A stretch of 64,000 bases of DNA from Podaxis mareebaensis (Eukaryota; Basidiomycota; Agaricomycetes; Agaricales; Agaricaceae), in contig JAEUWP010000633.1 of assembly GCA_018524725.1 (NCBI GenBank), positions 1 through 64,000 of the forward strand, in the 5' to 3' direction. Position numbers and translations under genes: made by a program. Shown in pieces: positions 20,676 through 32,702 of the stretch (position 1 is its first letter; every line of letters begins with the position of its first letter). The notes beneath the pieces were generated by a model. It saw nothing but the letters and a program-made list of their open reading frames with translations. It did not search any database and had not been told where the DNA came from.

Positions 20676-23600
20676 ATGCACTCTCGCCCAACATCAAGTG
20701 CGGGTTCCAAGACCAATGCCTCCAAGTCTCTTAATGACTATGTCAGTGTTTTATCGATCAGAGTTGATACATGCCGTTCAATGAATCATCCTGCAGCAAC
20801 TCGGTGATTCTCTCGGGAAGGGGGCGTTCGGACAGGTCTACCGCACGTATCCATCGTATTATGCATAGAGTATTGAAATAATGGGTGTGAAATGCAGGTG
20901 CTTTGAACTGGGCTACGGGAGAGACGGTGGCGGTGAAAGAGATTCAATTGAGCAACATTCCGAAGGCTGAGCTTGGCGAGATCATGGTGTGTGCTTCCTT
21001 CACGTCATTCGATTGGTGTATGCAAATCGTTTCAACCAGTCCGAGATCGACCTATTGAAGAACCTCAATGTGAGGAATTCATGCTCATTGAAGCCTAGTC
21101 GTGTGCAGTGACATTTGATAGCACGAGAATATTGTCAAGTACAAGGGGTTCGTCAAGACCAGGGAGTACCTGTACATTATATTGGAGTACGTACCATTCG
21201 GACACTCTAGCGGCTTCTTATTCAGACATAACCAGGTTCTGCGAGAATGGTTCCCTCCATAATATCGTCAAGAAATTTGGCAAGTTCCCCGAGAACTTGG
21301 TCGCAGTGTACATCTCGCAGGTTCTCGAGGGTTTGGTTTACCTCCACGACCAGGGTGTCATCCACCGGGACATCAAAGGCGCAAACATCTTAACCAACAA
21401 AGATGGAACCGTGAAACTAGCCGATTTTGGTGTCGCGAGTAGTGTGACCGCGGGTGCGGCCAATGCCGCCGTGGTTGGAAGCCCATATTGGAGTATGTTT
21501 TTATGCCTTCATTGTATTTCATAAACTCACCGAGAATCACAGTGGCCCCAGAGGTTATCGAGCAATCAGGAGCAACAACGGCCTCCGATATTTGGTTCGC
21601 TTCGTTTTAATGAAGTCTTTTGGACATTAACTCAAAAATCTTACCATAGGAGCGTTGGGTGTCTCGTCATCGAGCTACTAGAAGGGCATCCGCCCTACCA
21701 TGATCTCGACCCTATGCCCGCTCTTTTCCGCATCGTCCAAGATGATTGTCCACCGATACCGGACGGCGCTTCGCCCATCGTGAAAGATTTTCTCTATCAT
21801 TGCTTCCAGAAGGATTGCAACCTGCGAATATCAGCCAAGAAGCTATTAAAGCACCCATGGATGATCTCGGCTCGCAAGCAGCTCACGGAGGGCAAGAATA
21901 AAGCTGGAGATAACGCTGAACCCAAGCCGGGTTCTGAAGGTGCGAAGAAACCTAGTAATTACAACTTCGACGAGGCCTTGGCAAAAGTCCAGGAGTGGAA
22001 TGAAGCATTGAAGTGTACGTTTCGTGGCTTAATATGGGTGATCATCAACCTCATTGGTTTGGCTTCACAGCACCTTCCAGGCCATCGAAACACCCTTCTC
22101 GGTACACTCGACCTGCATCACCTTTACAAAGAGGCTCGGATCTGCCGCTTTCGTCTTCTCTTCTAGGACACTCCACTGGACCATCTGCGTGGAAGGCGGC
22201 TTCAGGGCCTAATAACAAACAACCCAATGTGAAGGGTGGACTTGGTTTGGTGGAGAAGATTCAACCGCTTTCGTTGGCTTTGCAAGCTCCCGAGGAACAG
22301 ACGGATAACTGGGATGATGACTTTGAGGAAGGAATATCGTTTACTAAGCTGCAAGGTACGTCGCCTCACGGGCAGTAAGGCATTATCTCACTCTCACACT
22401 AGCGCTCGAGCGTACATCCCTCGAAGAAGAGAAAGAGGACAAATCAGAGGATTTGAATGCACAAACCATTCGACCTACCAAGAGCCCCGGTACTCGTCCA
22501 ACGCCACTCGCGGCTCCTCCTCCAGCGGATATTTCGCCCATCATGGAAGATTATTCTGACCTCGCGGCTGAAGAAGATGAGGAATGGCTCGAGGAGAAAG
22601 TGGCAGATTTCAAGGTATGTTGTAATTTCGCTCTCTCATTACCGTTTGTTGGCTGACATTCACGCTCCATAGATGAAGAATTCGGTCCGAAAGGGCCTCT
22701 TTCATCCCGATGATATCAAAACCGTCGGTCTTACAGCCCCTCCGGGCCCCCTCTCCGCACCCCTTCCAAGTCTATCTCGGAAATCTTCACGCCCGGCTTT
22801 GAGTCCGGTGAATGGCAATACGCAGCGTTCTGTTAGTTCAGGTGGAGGTTCGTTTGGTCGCGCCGATGCGAAGAAGGTGCAGAGTGCGGGTGATTTAGAG
22901 AAGTTTGATAAGTATGCGGAGGAGGACGATGAGGATTATGAGGACGTGTTCGGGAAGCCGAATGGAGCCAGTGAGTGTTCTCGTTTTTCTCTATTTTATT
23001 TCCTCATATATGCACTTTTGGGCGGCTGACTGTGTACACGTGTATCGCAGATGTTGAGCCATCTATGCAGAGTTTGCGGTTGAACACACGATTGTCGAAC
23101 AAGTCCTGGGTAATCAGTCTCCTTTTGAGATAGTACGGTCAACTCATTAGTCGGTTTAAGCTCGGGGAAGAAGAATCTGACGAGGAAGACCCATTTGCTG
23201 AGGTAGCCTTGAACAACTTCATTTCTTGACGATGCTCATGGACAATTGTCAGATCGACGAAGGCTTCTCAGAGGATGATCTTGACACCAACCTTCAGCGC
23301 GACAAATATGCTCGTTTATGCAACACAGTCAACCAGCTCATTGACGAACTCAGTCCATCAGCCCCGGAATTTCAACTGCAGAATGCCTGTAATCAGATTG
23401 TATGTCTCACGTTCCATGAGTGATGATATGCGGTTCTTACACTATGCACAGATTGAGATTATGGAAGAGAACCCCGAGATGCAAAATCAGCTTGTTTCGT
23501 CACATGGAATGCTTGCGATTCTGGAAGTGTTGGAAGCAAGGCGGCACAGAGACGTTACGATGAAGTTGCTGCAGATCATCAATCTGGTCCGTCGTCATTT

Positions 23601-25910
23601 GTGTTTCGATGAACACCGCTAACGGGGTGCGCGGACAGCTTGTGACGTCCGATATAGGCTTCCTCGAAAGTTTCTGTTTGATCGGGTATGTTGAAGCTTG
23701 CTTCTGCCTAGTGGATCGGCATTAATGATGTGAATACTACAGTGGAATCCCGGTGATGATGGGTTAGTCGCCGGCATGTCTGTGAAACCAGTTTCTGACA
23801 GAAGCACAGAATTTACCTCAAAGAAATATCCCTCGGATTGTCGCCTGGAAGCCTCGAATTTCATCCGATTGCTTTGTCATACATCTGTGCTGACGTTGCA
23901 GATGTTCATTTCGTGAGTCGCCTACGTAAGCACGTATCCACGAAGATTAAATTAAGTCTGGCTCAGCTGTCGAGGACTCAAAGTTCTCGTCGATCTCCTG
24001 GATGAAGATTACACCGAACAGGAGGAGCTGGTCGTGCACGCTCTCAATGGCATTGGCAGCGTTTTTGAGCTACAGAGCCCAACAACGAAGAATGATTTCT
24101 GCCGTATGTTCATCCGCGAGGGATTGTTGGATCCGCTCTCGCTGGCGTTATTGAATGTCATGGCGATTCGAGGAGAGTCAACATTGGAAACGAAGATGAA
24201 GATAATCCAGACACTGTTGGTGTTTTGCCAAGTGTCACAATCAGATGTGCATGTGAGGAATGCACTTGGAACGAGGCAGGTTATTCGACGTGAGTTGCCC
24301 TGGTATATTTCTAGCCTTGATCAAATATCTAACCCATGATCTACTACGCTACAATAGGATTATTGCGAGCTTGCGAGCTCCTCGAACCGGAGTGTCTCGT
24401 GCTCATGTTGAAAGCTGTCAAGCACCTCTCCATGAACGCCACCCTCCTTGAAGTTCTACAAAACGCCAACGCAATCGAGATTCTCATTCGCATACTCGAA
24501 GAGCACTCCACAAGTCCCTACAGCACGGAAATGTCCAACCACATCTTCCAAACGTGCTACAACCTCTGTCGATTGAACAAGACGCGACAGGAAGAGGCTG
24601 CTCAAGCGGGTATCATACCCTGTCTTAAGCGCGTTATTGAGACGAGCTCACCATTGAAGCAATTTGCATTGCCGATCCTTTGTGATCTTGCGGGTGCAGG
24701 AAAGAGTTGTCGGAACTTGTTGTGGCAGCACGATGGGTTACGGATGTATTTGAAGTTGTTGGATGATCCGTATTTCCAGGTCAGCGCTTTGGAGTCTATC
24801 CTCTCGTGGTGCGTACTACATCCTTTATGAACTGTCCCAGTACTGATGAGTGCCCATATACGCAGGCTACAAGACGAGACTGCGAGAATTGAAGACCAAC
24901 TCCTCAAGGTCGAAGCCATTGACGCCCTCATCAACTGTTTCGTCCACTCTAAAGCCAACTCATTTGAAAATCTCCTTGATCCCTTCCTCAAACTCACTCG
25001 TATATCCACACCCATCACACTCGCAATAGCGAAGTCATCAGTGTTCTTCAAACGCATTCTCGACAGACTGGGACACAATGGAAAAGCTGTTGTCCGACTG
25101 AATTTGCTGAAACTCTTACGCAGCATCGTGGAAGTGCACCCGAACAGAGCGCTCTTGGTTGAGAGGTACGGGTTGTTGGATGTAGTTGAGAAGTTGAGCA
25201 AGGGCGATGGCGCAGTGCTCGTAAGAGAGCTCGCGAGGGAGATTGTGCCAACCTTACGACCGGTGTTGATGAAATCATCCATTGGGCCTGGGGGAGGCGC
25301 TGGCCATGCAACGCCCATGGTGCATAAATTAAAGGCGAGGGCGGGGAGTGTGGACCGTGGCCACAGAGATTCACCGTTGGGAGAGCGAGGGGAACGTGAA
25401 AGAGATAGGGAGAGGGATAGATTTGACAGGGAGGGATCTCCCGCGCTGAGGACTTCGATTTCATCGATTGGAGGTGTAACGCCGAAACTCAAGCTCCGCG
25501 AAGATGGTGGTTTCAATGGAGGAGAGTTGAGAGAAAGGGACAGGGAAGGTCACCGAGAGAAGGTGATACTCGTGTCAAGGAAAATGCGGAGAGCGGCTTC
25601 GGAGGCTAGTGCTACCGCGCTGGGTAATGGGAATGGCGGCCCAAGACGTCCAGTTTTGCAGACTGCGAGTGAGAGCTTGGCTAAGAATGGGAGAGAGAGG
25701 AGGTTGGTGTCTGGGTTGGGACCGGGATTGGGGTTGGAGAGAAGTACGAATGCGCCTCCGACTTCGGTAATTGCGACTTCAACTTCCAGTATGGCTGCAG
25801 CTGCATTGTCTGCATTGGGGTCGTCACAATACAAGCCACGACTCTCGAGACAAAAGTTAGATGATGTTGCGGCGTGGCTGGAGAGAGATTCGGGGTTGGG
25901 GACTGATTAA
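20676..25910 (+). CDS. septation-network serine/threonine kinase, Cdc7/SepH/Cdc15 type
   Basis: This is a large STE-group kinase of the septation initiation network, which couples mitotic exit to cytokinesis. The start [22 protein letters not shown] leads directly into [16 protein letters not shown]. Kinase motifs are [31 protein letters not shown] (STE-type loop), [43 protein letters not shown] and LLKHPW at about 21870. An acidic, Pro/Ser-rich linker (22000-23200) follows. The C-terminal half is helical ARM/HEAT-type repeat ([64 protein letters not shown]). It ends in a basic, disordered tail and [12 protein letters not shown]. About 15 or more introns are present. The intron after VYR needs a GC donor at 20843 or another explanation. 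Confidence 0.9.
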
Positions 25911-26272
25911 AGCAATGGAGTGATATTGAGATTGGTACTGGTACTGTAAGATATAATCTTGGGCGTGGCAGACATTGGTCATTCGTTCTTTTTCCTGTTC
26001 TTTGGTTTGTTACTGGCTAACTGCTCTTCGGTCATTGGTGATACGTATACTCCCACTATTTTTTAACTTTCCTTATCCTAAACCCCTGCGAACCTGAATT
26101 GTATTATTCTCGCACTTTTTTGGCTCAACTTATTCATACGGCTGAGTGGTAATAATAAGAATTAGATTCAGCGTAAAACACCAGGGTAAATATACGGGAA
26201 TGATTCTAGATGTGGAAATGGACGGTAAGAGAATGTGAGGAGATGGGCGAAGGTGCAATACTCACAATGGTA
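25911..26272. other. convergent 3' flanks
   Basis: AT-rich spacer between the kinase stop and the ribosomal protein stop. No coding or RNA feature is seen. Confidence 0.4.
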
Positions 26273-27157
26273 CTACCGACGAATGAAGGGAATCTGGAAG
26301 CCAGATACAAGTGCCCGAGCACGATTCTCAGCACCAAGACCAGTGGCATTTGTCACGAAATGGAGATGCATGCCATACATTTTGGGGTAGGCATCTTGGT
26401 TGACTTCAATCTGAGGGAAGAAGCCCATAGCCTGAGGCGGCAGACCAAAGGACACGACACCAGATACAGCACTCGGCGTGTTAACACTCGAAGACTGAGG
26501 TGGCAGAACGACGCCATTAAACTCGCGTAGACGCGGCAGCACAAATTCGACGAGTGTGCCGATGAAGTCGTACATGCTCTGGCCTTTGAGTTCGACCTTG
26601 ACACCCACGGGAACACCAGGCCTAATCCAACCTCCAACTGACTTCTTTCCCCGCACGATCTGGATACCTTCCACGGCATGTCGTCCACCAGCTTTATGAC
26701 TCTCGCCTGTCAGCGCGCGCACGGCCATAATAGCACCTAACAAGTTACTCTTGCTTTGTAGTGCTTCCTTGACCATAGTATGTATCACGACCTTCTCCAG
26801 CTTAATTACATTGCTTGGAGAAGACGGTGGAGGCGGCTTTTTGCCAATTTGGGAACCACCCACTGGCGGGTTGTACCGGTTCTTGGAGTATGGGTCGTTT
26901 GGGTCGAATTTAAGACGGATTTGACGTGGAGGAGGGCGAGGAAGGTGTTCGTGGTGGTAGGTCATGTACATTAGGTCGTCTTGGAGGGTGTTGTAATAGT
27001 GGTCTTCGAGGCGGCATGGAGCGAACTCGCGGGTGACGATGTTGACTGGCGGACGCGGGAGGCCTGTGCTCCTGTCCTTGCGCAGGTGGGCACGGATGCG
27101 TGGTGCACGCCCGAAGCGGACTTGCATGGAGGCGGCCTTGCTCGCCACTGTCGACAT
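26273..27157 (-). CDS. MRPL7: mitochondrial large-subunit ribosomal protein uL5m (L5/MRPL7)
   Basis: This single-exon gene encodes 294 residues and is one of the few intron-free genes here. The N-terminus is basic (MSTVASKAASMQVRFGRAPRIRAHLR), fitting a mitochondrial presequence. The uL5 core follows: VIKLEKVVIHTMVKEAL, ALTGESHKAGG, GKKSVGGWIRPGVPVGVKVELKG, MYDFIGTLVEFVLPRLREFNGV and a C-terminal IEVNQDAYPKMYGMHLHFVT. uL5 binds 5S rRNA in most ribosomes and contacts the central protuberance; mitochondrial versions keep the fold. The length agrees with fungal mitochondrial members, which are longer than the bacterial 180 residues. Confidence 0.92.
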   Translation of the reverse strand: MSTVASKAASMQVRFGRAPRIRAHLRKDRSTGLPRPPVNIVTREFAPCRLEDHYYNTLQDDLMYMTYHHEHLPRPPPRQIRLKFDPNDPYSKNRYNPPVGGSQIGKKPPPPSSPSNVIKLEKVVIHTMVKEALQSKSNLLGAIMAVRALTGESHKAGGRHAVEGIQIVRGKKSVGGWIRPGVPVGVKVELKGQSMYDFIGTLVEFVLPRLREFNGVVLPPQSSSVNTPSAVSGVVSFGLPPQAMGFFPQIEVNQDAYPKMYGMHLHFVTNATGLGAENRARALVSGFQIPFIRR

Positions 27158-27332
27158 TGGGCCGGGCTATAACTCTGTGTTGGTGGAATCAACGGTGAAC
27201 GGAAAAGTTTTGGATGTTTGGTTTCCGGGATTGTGACAAACAACGCGTCCACGCCCCCCAATCAGGGACTGCTCCTTTACTGTAATCTGTATTATTAAAG
27301 GCAGACGCGCATCCTCTGTTTCATTCTGACAA

Positions 27333-29302
27333 CTAGTCGTCGTAAATATTTCCGTACACGATAATTCTATCAAGATCGGCGGCGGCTGCTCGAATCCAGA
27401 TCAAGAAGCAGAAACTTCTGGCCGGAAGAAAGAACGTACCTCCATTAAATCCAGACACTGTGAGTGAATTTCCCCTACCTTCGTGGAAAGTGACGTTAAG
27501 AGGCTGACTCAAGATTATTCCAGCGTTCCCGCTTCGCTGTCGCAAGAAAACCGGCGGTCCCCCGTTTACCGACACAGAAGCCGTCCGGTTCAAAATGAAT
27601 GACTGTCCAGGTGCACCTCGATTATCACCCCCTGGATAACTGATCAGCATGGATATCAAATTACTCGTGACACATACATAAACCGTCAGGATTGTGGTAG
27701 TACAGTGAAATCCATTGTGATTTTCCGGTCCCGATAATATTGTTGATTGTGATAGAAGAGTTTGGAAAGACTATCAGGTCCTTAGTGAGCTTCGAGAATC
27801 GATTGAAGCTTATTCGACTTACTGTCCGTCACAATCCCATGTCCAGAACATGTCGGCTGCATTTGGAGCTATCGATGAGGTCCCATTCTCAACCCCAATC
27901 TTCCCGTACTCACACAAACCGTCTTGTATGCGGAGCCTGTGACGATTCCATCCTCTGCTTCGTAAGTCTTTCCTTTCGGGAAGCTAACTTCGCCACTCTT
28001 GACATCAATAGAGTACAAATCATGCCAATCTACTGTGAAAGACCCAATGCTGTCGTCCACGTTGGCAGGTAACCAGATATATCTAATCAGACGTCAGTCC
28101 CCTTTGCTCGTAAGGCTCATGATAAGTCACTGACGTGCTTTCATATAAGTCTTTTGCAGTCGCCCATTGATCTCCGCAGTACAAGATCGTAGTCTTGCGC
28201 CTCCCTTTGACTGCAAAAGCCATGGTACTTTGAGAGTTAAACGTCCGCGTTCCGGACCTGGTAACAAGGCATCAAAGGTCTCCATTGAAAGCTTTGACGG
28301 CTGGTGACTTACGGTGCTATATATGACTGGATTGACCACGGACCCGCCAATTTCTCCGCTGAGAACACCACGACATTGTTGGGTCTATATCCGGTCTTGT
28401 GCGACATCAAGATATAGTACCGCTTGCCGGAGAACACGATCGCCGGTGCCTCCAGGTCGAAATCTGGAGGACATCATGAGTGTTGGGTGCCCTGAACATC
28501 CCGGATAAACGGACTAACCGAAGAATGTGTATATCGTTTCTTCGACGTCCGTGAAGTTTGCGTTCATACGACTGATCAGGTTGTCGTGCGCCGCGGGATC
28601 GTCCCCGTTGCTGTACAAAGCATACGTGGATCCTGCACAGTAATTAGAGCAAGATCCGCGGACGATGCATGATTACACACCATCGACATCCTGAAACAAC
28701 CCGAAGTCTTGACTCGTTCCGCCCAACGGACTAAACGCCCTCTGGAATCCGTAAGGACCTACAAGTACCTCAATGTTAGATTCTGCCTACTAGTGCAATC
28801 ACATGAATATACCAGTGATGTTCGGGCTCATCGCCACACCTTGTCTCAATAACCCGTATGTAGAATTATCCGAATGGAACCATAACACCCAGTTCTTGTT
28901 CACAGGATCGAAGACCGCCTTTGGCCTCTCCACCACACGATCCGGAGCAATATCTGTTCCAGGGATAGGAGATAAAGCCCGTCCTTCATTCTTCCAGTTC
29001 AAGAGGTCGTCCGAAGAGTAAACATTAATACCTGCGAGTCGCACCGGCCCTGCTTCTTAGCTTTGAACTGTGAACATCTCAGAACACGAACCCGAAAACA
29101 AGTCCGGATCTTCCTGACGCTCGTTTTGTCCGAACCAGTACCACCTTCCTTCATGCTCGACCATCCCTCCCGCATGTGCACTTAGGATTTGTCCATCGGT
29201 GTCGTACCACGTTGCACCAGGAACGATATACTTGTTTTTCCTTGCACTAGCTCCGAAACCGGTTGCAACGAGAAGGAATAACAGTCTCTTCAACGACAGC
29301 AT
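27333..29302 (-). CDS. secreted GH43 exo-beta-1,3-galactanase with CBM35
   Basis: A signal peptide (MLSLKRLLFLLVATGFGASA) is followed by KYIVPGATWYDTDGQILSAHAGGM and RWYWFGQNE, which match the GH43 subfamily 24 galactan 1,3-beta-galactosidases of white-rot fungi. These act on arabinogalactan side chains. Further blocks are INVYSSDDLLNWKNEGRALS, VVERPKAVFDPVNKNWVLWFHSDN, FGLFQDVDGSTYALYSN, RMNANFTDVEETIY, FDLEAPAIVFSG and YYILMSHKTGYRPNNVV. The C-terminal part (27333 to about 28060 on the minus strand) begins KTYEAEDGIVTG and is a CBM35-type galactan-binding module, ending DLDRIIVYGNIYDD-stop. About nine short introns are required. Activity is inferred from family resemblance. Confidence 0.85.
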
Positions 29303-30242
29303 TGGTAAGATCTTGTAAAGGGAGGAAGAGGTGCTGCTGCTCCGCAGGCATCGTCATATATTCGCTGGGGTTTTTCATCACCAGGTCCCAACGAAGCGAC
29401 AGAACTCTTGCTATAAACATCAGAACACATTCCGAGCATCCAGATTTCACTCATGGTGCTGGCTTTTGTGCGGCTATGTCGCACAAAACGTTCACGAGAC
29501 TTGCTAGAGAAGGGGTGTCTTATCCGACGCGCCGCTCGCTAGAGGTCCTCCGGGCCGGTTATATATCAGGCGGCGCCGTACGTTCGAACTTCGTGGGGGA
29601 TGACCGATATCCTGATGAGGTTACATTATCATCTGCACACGCCAGTATAGATGATAGCTGCGAAGCCATTATCAGCCTATTCACCCATGCAACGTAGATT
29701 TAATCACCCTGTTTCCGAGGTCCTATGCAATCTAGACTTTATATACCTAGAATTTCGTGTTCAGATTAGTATAAACGTCCACTTACTCCCACCTCACCTT
29801 CAAGGCCCAATCCGCCGAATGATAATTCGATTTAGTCTTTCAGCAAGTTGGTGTCCTTTACGGAATTGTTTCTTGTTCCTCCCCCCCTTGGCACTGCCGG
29901 GCATCACCGACTGATGTAGCACTGTTGGAGTGTGTCCGTAATAGCTTTCATCCACTGCTCACTTTCAGAGCCACGTTCCCAACCTGAAGTCGGGTTCTCG
30001 ACAATATGGATGAGGACAATATTCTGAATTTTCAAGGTTCAAGTCTGAACTCCCATATCGTGACAGTCACTCATCCTTGACAAAAGGTTCATCAACGGCA
30101 TTCTTTCCAAGCGCGCACCACTTCACCATCCGGAATTCAACAATGATAAACGTGAATCAGTCCAACGAGACGTACTGTAAGCCCTCGAACATTGCAAAAG
30201 ATTCATTCTAGCCTCACAAATCATAGTAGTGAGCATCCTCGA
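29303..30242. other. intergenic region, no gene seen
   Basis: It holds the promoter of the galactanase and the degraded 5' end of the NACHT locus. A 144-codon open frame at 29263-29697 overlaps the galactanase start on the other strand and shows no family features. Confidence 0.4.
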
Positions 30243-31532
30243 AAAAGAGACGATTGCGGGCGCCGAATTCGACTCCTCCGAACGTTATCCTCCTCCAAGC
30301 TGCCACCCCGGCACACGTCTTACATGATGTGGTGACATTCAGACGTGGATGCACAACCTTGCACGTGGGGGGGAAATCATCTGGCTCCACGGACCAGCAG
30401 GCGTTGGGAAATCAGCTATTCTGCAGACGCTCGCAGAAACTGAATCCGAGTCGCCAACTTCTATTCTTGGTGCCACACTCTTCTTCTCGCGATTGAACAA
30501 ACGTTATGATCCACAGCGCGTCTTCATCACCATTGCATATCAGCCCGCCGTCAAGTATCCGTCTTACCGCCAATATGTTCTTGGCTTCCTCGCCACTGAT
30601 CCCAAGGTGGTTCGGAAGTCTATGGCTGAACAATTCAAAAGGTTCATCGTTCACCCTTTTGCAGAGAGGAAATTGGAAGGGCTTCATGAGACGGTGCTAA
30701 TACTCCTTGACGGACTCGACGAATGCCTGGGAGAGCGGGCACAGCGTGACATTCTCTTGCTCATAGGCAAACTGGCCCTCCAATACCCGACTGTACCTTG
30801 CATCCGGGTCATTGCGAGCCGCCCAGAGCCCCATATCGAGGTCGCATTTTCATTCGGTGGTATTGGGAAAAGTTATCTGGAGATAGAGGTACCCGTCCAC
30901 TCGACCGAGGCATGCGCGGATGTCGAGTGTTACTTGCGAGATAAGTTCAGCGAGATCAGACAAAGGTTCCCCGCATCCTTTTCTGCAACACTACATCAGT
31001 GGCCATCGGAATCCCAATTTTTGAGGTTAGCCACTGGTGCGAGCGGCCTGTTCCATTTCGCTTATATAGCCATCCATTTCATTGGCGACGAGGATTTTGG
31101 AAACCCTTTTTCTCAGTTACAAAAGGTTCTTGATGTCATCGATTCCACCCCATTAGCCGACGACCAAATTAATCCGTTTGCAATTCTCGATGCCCTCTAC
31201 AGGGAAGTCCTTTCGGCTATCCCTCAGGAAGTATACCCTATAACCAAGAGGATTTTGCAGATCATGCTTACTCACCCGGCACCGTGTCCCTTCTACATTC
31301 AGTGTAGTTGGTTTGGCCTAACACAAGCGGACGTATATGGCGCACTTCGGAAACTTCATTCAGTCCTGCATATTCCGCCGCCTGAAAAACTTGAGGAATC
31401 TTCTCGATCTATCCACACTTCATTCATCGATTACCTTGTTTCCCCTTCCCGCTCCAGAACATTTGTATAAGTCAATCAGATGCGTTAAAGCAGGACATTT
31501 TGGCGAGCTTCCGAATTTTGGAAGAGTCATAA
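30243..31532 (+). pseudogene. NACHT-domain NLR-like gene, interrupted
   Basis: The locus encodes an agaricomycete NACHT NTPase, a family linked to non-self recognition and programmed cell death. The lead-in SSERYPPPSCHPGTR is typical of these proteins. The NACHT Walker A is WLHGPAGVGKSAILQTLAE and Walker B is VLILLDGLDEC. Later come IRVIASRPEPHIE and SIHTSFIDYLVSPSRS, both family hallmarks. Two breaks are visible. A TGA at 30325-30327 splits HPGTRLT from CGDIQTWMHN in an otherwise continuous frame. A -1 frameshift near 31465 separates SRTF from an in-frame continuation (CISQSDALKQDILASFRIL). An intact frame of 373 codons (30349-31470) remains between them and could still be expressed. No C-terminal repeat domain and no effector N-terminus is found. 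Confidence 0.7.
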
Positions 31533-32702
31533 AACAGGGGTAAGGTTTGGAAGTGATCACAGAAATCGGTCAATACTTAGTGGTGCTTGTGTAGCTCGAT
31601 CCATTGTCCATGCTGCCCAGGTCGGTCTATCCCTTGCTCCACCAGCTGGAGAAAAGGACTTGAACGCTTTCCGGTGTGCCCTCTTCTCGTCGTCACTCTG
31701 TTTGGTTTTTCAGACTTCACGGAATGAAATACCGAGTGATTGTGCGCGGGACGTATTCAATCGACTTTCTTCCTTCTTTGGGCCTTTGGACTTTGCGGGA
31801 CTTATACATCTCTGCGATGTCCAACTGATCTTGGTATTGATTGCAATCCGGGATTCGGTCAGTATCTTTTCCTTTGCGTATTGGGGCCGGAGTTCCTGAT
31901 ACTCCACAGTACTTTTTCCCTCGCCTCGGGGAGTGGAAGTTAGCCCAGACCGTTTCCATTCAATCCTTGGACTTGAACCGAATCTGGTTGGACGAGATGA
32001 CAGTAGTCATTTGTTACAAAGCAGAGTGGTTTAAGCCCGTTCGCGCAGGTTTGGATTGGAGCAATGAGGCGGAATTTGCCAATCCCATACGCCCAGGCTC
32101 TTTGGTCAGTGATGTGAACGCTAGTTGTTTATTCAGCAACACGGGCGCGTGCAAACTGGTGCTTGAATATAGTGCTGCAAAAGACTTGGGTGGTCTAATT
32201 TCAGATTTAGCGTGTAAGAGATTGTTCAATTGGGTTGTAATGCAGATTGGAAGGCTCATGTTTGGCGACGCCTCACAACTATCAAGGACATCATGCCCTC
32301 TCAATTTGTTACGCTGTTTGGAAAAGGCTCCAAGAGCTGTGCGTTCATCATACTCGAGGATAACTCTAACATCGAATCCTGGATCTACGTTCTTCCTTAC
32401 AATCAGCTTTTTTAGCCTTCGTCCCTAACATACACAAGCAGTCGAGTCTTGGGCTTTGTTTGAAATTATCAGAACATCGCCGACATATCCAGAGCTGTAT
32501 TCCTTCGTCGTAGGGATGGGCTGAGAAGGGGGTCGACAATTCAGGGGCGGATTTTTCGTAGCTTTTCGAGCGGAAAGTCATAAAGAAAGGTCCAGTAAAG
32601 AGCATTACAGCAGGACAAGAGCAATACAACAAATCCAGGAGCAAACGTACATAACAAGATACACATACAATCACATAGGTGGACACTAGCTAACTCAGCC
32701 AT
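31533..32702. other. 1.2 kb downstream of the NACHT locus, nothing recognised
   Basis: The longest open frame is 31841-32428 (195 codons, plus). It shows no domain and overlaps others in different frames. It may be the worn 3' part of the NLR gene, but no WD40, ankyrin or TPR repeat is visible. Confidence 0.4.

Noticed and set aside
24602..25516. 304-codon open frame on the minus strand
   Set aside because: It lies antisense to the ARM/HEAT and tail coding exons of the septation kinase and shows codon-shadow composition without domains.
31841..32428. 195-codon open frame after the NACHT gene
   Set aside because: No repeats or domains of the kinds that follow NACHT domains; cannot be joined to the NLR frame with confidence.
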